The notes beneath the pieces are model-generated. The model was not told the origin of the DNA. It did no database searches and saw only the letters and a program-made list of their open reading frames with translations. From contig CALEST010000048.1 in assembly GCA_937907555.1 (NCBI GenBank), forward strand, positions 1 to 10,520: a stretch of DNA of 10,520 bases. The letters are read 5' to 3'. A program made the translations under genes and the position numbers. This DNA comes from an uncultured Sediminibacterium sp. GTDB lineage: Bacteria > Bacteroidota > Bacteroidia > Chitinophagales > Chitinophagaceae. Below are positions 7,521-10,520 of the stretch, one piece after another (the stretch's first letter is position 1; each line of letters opens with the position of its first letter).

Positions 7521-7545
7521 AAATAGCCTAAAAATCAGGCTATTT
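7521..7545. repeat. Perfect inverted repeat between divergent recQ and kdsD
   Basis: AAATAGCCT (7521-7529) and AGGCTATTT (7537-7545) are exact reverse complements separated by 7 nt (AAAAATC). As RNA this gives a 9-bp stem. Only a short T-run follows on either strand, so it is a weak terminator at best. A terminator would be unexpected here because both flanking genes are transcribed away from it. Other possibilities are a repressor-binding dyad or a structure in a long 5' leader of either gene. Confidence 0.5.
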
Positions 7546-7607
7546 TGCAAAAGGGTTGCGAAGTTAATGAATACAAGATGCAATACCCGAGCAAAGCTGT
7601 TAAAGTT

Positions 7608-7615
7608 TACCTTTG
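7608..7615 (+). promoter_or_regulatory. Candidate Bacteroidota -7 promoter element for kdsD
   Basis: TACCTTTG matches the TAnnTTTG -7 consensus of Bacteroidota housekeeping promoters exactly. It ends 6 nt before the ATG at 7622, so the transcript would begin at or within a few bases of the start codon. I could not find a TTG -33 element at the expected 17-23 nt upstream, which lowers confidence. The TTG at 7613-7615 lies in this box and should not be taken as the kdsD start. Confidence 0.35.
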
Positions 7616-7621
7616 TTAAGC

Positions 7622-8584
7622 ATGAATACAAATATCCAGACCATTGCCAGGCAAACCATTGATATTGAAATGGCTTCCATACAGGGGCTAAAGGAATTTA
7701 TCAATGATGATTTTGAAAAAATCATCCAGGCTATCCATCATACAAAAGGCCGTTTGATTGTGAGTGGGATTGGCAAAAGTGCCATTGTTGCCCAAAAAAT
7801 AGTGGCTACATTGAATTCTACCGGTACCCCCGCTTTGTTTATGCATGCTGCCGATGCCATTCACGGAGACCTGGGCATGATAACCCCTGATGATGTAGTG
7901 ATGCTGATCAGTAAAAGCGGAGAGAGCCCTGAAATAAAAGTTTTGATCCCCCTTATTAATAATTTTGGCAATTTATTGATTGGTATGGTTGGAAATATGG
8001 ACAGTTACCTTGCCCAAAAAGCCAATCTAGTCATTAATACTACGGTAGAGCGGGAAGCCTGCCCCAATAACCTGGCACCAACCAGCAGTACAACTGCACA
8101 GATGGTTATGGGGGATGTGCTGGCTGTTTGCCTCATGGAATTGAACCAATTCAATAACCGGGACTTTGCCAGGTTCCATCCCGGAGGAAATCTGGGTAAA
8201 CGTTTATATCTGAGAGTAGAGGATTTGTCAGAGAACAATCAAAAACCAGCAGTGTTACCAAGCGCCAGTTTAAAAGAAGTAATTGTAGAAATTACACAAA
8301 ATCGGCTTGGGGTAACTGCAGTGGTTGATGAGAATAATTCACTGATAGGCATCATTACCGATGGAGATTTAAGACGAATGCTCGAGAAAACCAGTGATAT
8401 TTCTGCCATTTGTGCTAGCAATATTTTGTCTCCCGACCCTGTAACCATTTCGCCTCAGGCAATGGCTGTTGAAGCCCTGGATCTGATCCGAAAAAAAGAC
8501 ATCAGTCAGTTAGTAGTAGCTGAAAACGGTAAGTATATGGGTATCATTCATCTGCATGATTTAATTAGGGAGGGAATTGTATAA
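7622..8584 (+). CDS. kdsD: D-arabinose-5-phosphate isomerase (KpsF/GutQ/KdsD family)
   Basis: The enzyme converts D-ribulose 5-phosphate to D-arabinose 5-phosphate, the first dedicated step toward Kdo for the lipopolysaccharide inner core. From ATG 7622 the product is 320 residues, the usual length. A SIS sugar-isomerase domain (about 30-190) carries VSGIGKSA (47-54) and SKSGESPE (97-104). Two CBS domains follow (about 200-260 and 265-320). The four catalytic residues reported for E. coli KdsD (Lys59, Glu111, Glu152, His193) fall at Lys52, Glu104, Glu145 and His186 here with one constant offset, so activity is expected. HPGGNLGKRL (186-195) is a family hallmark. An in-frame TTG at 7613 lies inside a promoter-like box and would add only three residues, so I chose the ATG. 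The guanylyltransferase gene follows after 57 nt on the same strand. Confidence 0.95.
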   Translation: MNTNIQTIARQTIDIEMASIQGLKEFINDDFEKIIQAIHHTKGRLIVSGIGKSAIVAQKIVATLNSTGTPALFMHAADAIHGDLGMITPDDVVMLISKSGESPEIKVLIPLINNFGNLLIGMVGNMDSYLAQKANLVINTTVEREACPNNLAPTSSTTAQMVMGDVLAVCLMELNQFNNRDFARFHPGGNLGKRLYLRVEDLSENNQKPAVLPSASLKEVIVEITQNRLGVTAVVDENNSLIGIITDGDLRRMLEKTSDISAICASNILSPDPVTISPQAMAVEALDLIRKKDISQLVVAENGKYMGIIHLHDLIREGIV

Positions 8585-8641
8585 TCTGAGCAATAAGTTT
8601 AATCTGAAATCGTTTGTATTGCAGCAATTAAAGTCAATCAA

Positions 8642-9724
8642 ATGAATCAACACCATTATGTTGCCATCATGGCAGGAGGGATTGGAAGTCGTTTCTGGCC
8701 ACAGAGCAGAACAAGTTATCCCAAGCAGTTTCTGGATATATTAAATACTGGAAAATCACTGATACGCTGGACTTATGAGCGATATGCAGCATTCATTCCG
8801 AACGATAATATTTACATCGTTACTTCGGAAGAATATGTATCTATCGTACAGGAACAACTGCCTGAATTAAATGCAGAAAATATTCTGGCTGAACCCAGCA
8901 GAAAAAATACAGCACCTTGTGTAGCTTATATTTCATATAAACTATTGCAGAAAGATCCTGAAGCATCTCTGATTGTTGCACCAAGCGATCACATGATCCT
9001 TGACAATGAAAATTTCAGAAAAATCACTTTACAGGCATTGGATTTTGTTTCTCATATCAATTCCCTGGTAACACTGGGAATAAAACCAACTCACCCAAAT
9101 ACCGGATATGGCTACATTCAGCATGAACCTATGCAAGTGGCAGATGGCATTTATAAAGTGAAGACTTTCACAGAAAAACCCAATCTTGAATTGGCTAAAA
9201 CTTTTCTAGCCAGTGGAGACTTTTTATGGAATGCGGGCATATTTGTATGGCAGGTAAAAAATGTAATGAAGGCTTTTGAAAAGTTTCAACCTGAAATGTA
9301 TGAATTGTTTGATGCTGAAAAAGCACATTTCAATACTCCTTCAGAAAAAGAAGCCATTAACCGTATTTATCCATTATGCACCAATGTATCTATTGACTTT
9401 GCCATAATGGAAAAAGCAGACAATGTTTATGTAATTCCTTCTTCTTTTGGATGGAGCGATTTAGGTACCTGGAACAGTGCTTATGACAATCTTGAAAAAG
9501 ACTATTTGGGCAATGCGGTAGCTTCAGAAAATGTAATCATCATTGATGCCACTAAGTGTATGGTTTCTGCACCAAAAGAAAAATTATTATTGCTGCAGGG
9601 GCTTGACGATTTTATAGTAGTAGACACTCCTGATGTATTAATGATTTGCAAAAAAGAAAAAGAACAAGCCATTAAAGAATATGTTGCAGAAGTAAAACGC
9701 AATAAGGGAGATCAATACTTATAA
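8642..9724 (+). CDS. manC: Mannose-1-phosphate guanylyltransferase (GDP-mannose pyrophosphorylase), single-domain form
   Basis: The enzyme makes GDP-mannose and pyrophosphate from mannose 1-phosphate and GTP, supplying mannose, fucose or rhamnose for O-antigen, capsule or glycoproteins. At 360 residues it is the nucleotidyltransferase domain alone, without the C-terminal cupin-type phosphomannose isomerase domain found in the roughly 470-residue bifunctional ManC/AlgA. Visible motifs are the nucleotide-binding AGGIGSRFWPQSR (11-23) with PKQF (27-30), EPSRKNTAP (84-92), the metal-site region APSDH (113-117), FTEKP (176-180), LWNAGIF (195-201), and a downstream SSFGWSDLGTW segment. The isomerase step must be encoded elsewhere. 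It follows kdsD by 57 nt with no terminator between, so both are probably on one transcript that ends at the hairpin at 9751-9780. Confidence 0.95.
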   Translation: MNQHHYVAIMAGGIGSRFWPQSRTSYPKQFLDILNTGKSLIRWTYERYAAFIPNDNIYIVTSEEYVSIVQEQLPELNAENILAEPSRKNTAPCVAYISYKLLQKDPEASLIVAPSDHMILDNENFRKITLQALDFVSHINSLVTLGIKPTHPNTGYGYIQHEPMQVADGIYKVKTFTEKPNLELAKTFLASGDFLWNAGIFVWQVKNVMKAFEKFQPEMYELFDAEKAHFNTPSEKEAINRIYPLCTNVSIDFAIMEKADNVYVIPSSFGWSDLGTWNSAYDNLEKDYLGNAVASENVIIIDATKCMVSAPKEKLLLLQGLDDFIVVDTPDVLMICKKEKEQAIKEYVAEVKRNKGDQYL

Positions 9725-9750
9725 ACGCTTGTTAGCTTATTAAAAATTAT

Positions 9751-9780
9751 AAGGGGATGGCTTGCCATCCCTTTTTATTT
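9751..9780 (+). terminator. Intrinsic terminator after the mannose-1-phosphate guanylyltransferase gene
   Basis: GGGATGG (9754-9760) and CCATCCC (9765-9771) form a perfect 7-bp G+C-rich stem with loop CTTG, extended by a G-T and A-T pairs from the flanking AAG and TTT. The run TTTTTATTT follows directly at 9772-9780. It lies 27 nt after the stop codon and fits a rho-independent terminator for the kdsD-manC transcript. Confidence 0.85.
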
Positions 9781-9793
9781 ATGATTACATTTG
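9762..9793 (+). promoter_or_regulatory. Bacteroidota-type promoter for the FabH-like gene, overlapping the upstream terminator
   Basis: A TTG -33 element (9762-9764) and an exact TAnnTTTG -7 element, TACATTTG (9786-9793), are separated by 21 nt, within the 17-23 nt spacing of Bacteroidota promoters. Transcription would start near 9797-9800, leaving a leader of about 17-20 nt before ATG 9817. The TTG lies in the loop of the terminator hairpin. The arrangement also argues against the in-frame ATG at 9781, which would be upstream of the transcript. Confidence 0.55.
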
Positions 9794-9816
9794 AAGGAGT
9801 AATAAACAAAAAATCA

Positions 9817-10520
9817 ATGGGAATCAGAACGGTAATTACTGGAACAGGAAGTTATATTCCACCGCATATTAAAACCAATAAAGATTTTGCCAACCAGGAT
9901 TTTTACGGAGAAGATCATGTGAAAATTCCAACTCCCTCAACTGAAATTGTAGAGAAATTCAAAGACATTACCGGCATAGAAGAAAGACGTTATGCAGGCA
10001 ATGAATTTACTGCATGCGATATGGGTGCTATTGCAGCTAAACATGCCATTGAAGATGCAGGCATAGATCATGAAACCATTGACCAGATTATAGTTGCACA
10101 TAATTTCGGAAACGTAATTAAAAATACCATACAGTCCGATGCTGTTCCATCGCTGGCTTCACATATTAAACATGCGCTGGGAATTGTAAATCCCAATTGT
10201 GTTGCATATGATGTTTTATTCGGTTGTCCGGGATGGATTTTAGGAGTTACACAGGCAGATGCTTTTATAAAAGCAGGGTTGGCTAAACGTTGTCTGGTAA
10301 TTGGTACGGAAACCCTGAGTAGGGTTATTGATCATTACGACAGAGATAGCATGATATTCAGCGATGGAGCTGGAGCTACGATTATAGAAGCAGTGGAAGG
10401 AAGCGATACCGATGCTGGTATAATTGCCAGCAGTATGCAAAGTCATTGCAATGACGAGCTAAGATATATTACCATGGGCAAATCCTATTTGCCGGATGCA
10501 GATCCTGCTGTAAGATATAT
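9817..10520 (+). CDS. Beta-ketoacyl-ACP synthase III (FabH)-like protein, N-terminal 234 codons, cut by window edge
   Basis: The frame stays open to the right edge. It has the thiolase-fold features of ketosynthase III: an N-terminal ITGTGSYIPP strand (7-16), TGIEERRY (52-59), the catalytic-Cys elbow VLFGCPGW (133-140) with Cys137, and SDGAGATIIE late in the visible part. The catalytic His and Asn lie past the edge. It is not the most typical housekeeping FabH. The region before TGIEERR (about 26-51) carries a QDFYGEDHVKIPTPSTE segment in place of the usual DEWI-type motif, and the elbow is FGCPGW rather than AACAGF-like. It may prime fatty acid synthesis with another acyl group, or serve a secondary lipid or aryl-polyene-type pathway. 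The rest of the locus would be needed to say. I prefer ATG 9817 over ATG 9781 because the earlier codon is upstream of the predicted transcription start. Confidence 0.88.
   Translation, partial: MGIRTVITGTGSYIPPHIKTNKDFANQDFYGEDHVKIPTPSTEIVEKFKDITGIEERRYAGNEFTACDMGAIAAKHAIEDAGIDHETIDQIIVAHNFGNVIKNTIQSDAVPSLASHIKHALGIVNPNCVAYDVLFGCPGWILGVTQADAFIKAGLAKRCLVIGTETLSRVIDHYDRDSMIFSDGAGATIIEAVEGSDTDAGIIASSMQSHCNDELRYITMGKSYLPDADPAVRY

Larger units (their letters stand above)
7436..7621. promoter_or_regulatory. Divergent intergenic region between recQ and kdsD
   Basis: The 186-nt non-coding spacer must carry the promoters of recQ (leftward) and kdsD (rightward). It contains the inverted repeat at 7521-7545 and a TAnnTTTG box at 7608-7615 facing kdsD, listed separately. 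For recQ the nearest resemblance is TAACTTTT on the minus strand around 7474-7467, without a well-placed TTG. I see no small ORF with support and no structured RNA candidate. Confidence 0.5.

Noticed and set aside
7567..7665. Small upstream reading frame starting ATG AAT ACA, matching the first codons of kdsD
   Set aside because: It is out of frame with kdsD, encodes no recognisable peptide, and starts upstream of the likely promoter box. The shared 10-mer is probably chance.
8618..8628. Short dyad ATTGC-A-GCAAT between kdsD and manC
   Set aside because: Five-base arms with a one-base centre are too short to mean much, and no T-run follows.
9781..9816. In-frame ATG at 9781 as the start of the FabH-like gene
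   Set aside because: It lies upstream of the predicted transcription start and inside the promoter. The product from 9817 already begins at the family's usual first strand.
1..10520. Search for CRISPR arrays, insertion sequences, tRNA/rRNA genes, tandem repeats and riboswitches
   Set aside because: Nothing recognisable was found by eye on either strand. Open frames antisense to chrA, recQ and the others are shadows of the real genes with no protein-like features.

Overview
The window looks like ordinary chromosome from a member of the Bacteroidota, most likely the Chitinophagaceae or a close relative. The family is inferred from protein style; no rRNA or marker was available. Supporting signs are moderate-to-low G+C, a RecQ with a C-terminal extension after HRDC, a DUF3089 lipoprotein, a secreted protein with a carboxypeptidase-D regulatory-like domain, few Shine-Dalgarno sequences, and TAnnTTTG-type promoter elements.

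Left part (1-4053), all on the minus strand. Read in transcription order, the genes are: an isopenicillin-N-synthase-like Fe(II)/2-oxoglutarate oxygenase; a two-domain chromate transporter (ChrA family); an orphan ParA-type ATPase; an esterase-like alpha/beta hydrolase starting 3 nt after the ParA gene; and, after an 82-nt gap, the first 82 codons of a secreted protein that runs off the left edge. Gaps of 7, 35 and 3 nt suggest the first four are co-transcribed. Their functions do not form an obvious known pathway.

Middle (4054-7435). An 84-nt divergent spacer separates the oxygenase from a plus-strand DUF3089 lipoprotein hydrolase. That gene converges on recQ (minus strand) with a single base between the two stop codons.

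Right part (7436-10520). A 186-nt divergent spacer carries a perfect 9-bp inverted repeat and a TAnnTTTG element. It is followed on the plus strand by kdsD (arabinose-5-phosphate isomerase, first step of Kdo synthesis) and a mannose-1-phosphate guanylyltransferase (GDP-mannose). Together these point to lipopolysaccharide or capsule sugar supply. A clear intrinsic terminator ends this unit. A Bacteroidota-type promoter begins inside that terminator hairpin and drives a FabH-like ketosynthase, which is cut by the right edge.

I found no mobile element, CRISPR array, tRNA, rRNA or phage gene. I see no convincing new system. The least explained items are the ParA/esterase pair with its oxygenase and chromate-transporter neighbours, and the terminator/promoter overlap near 9751-9793.
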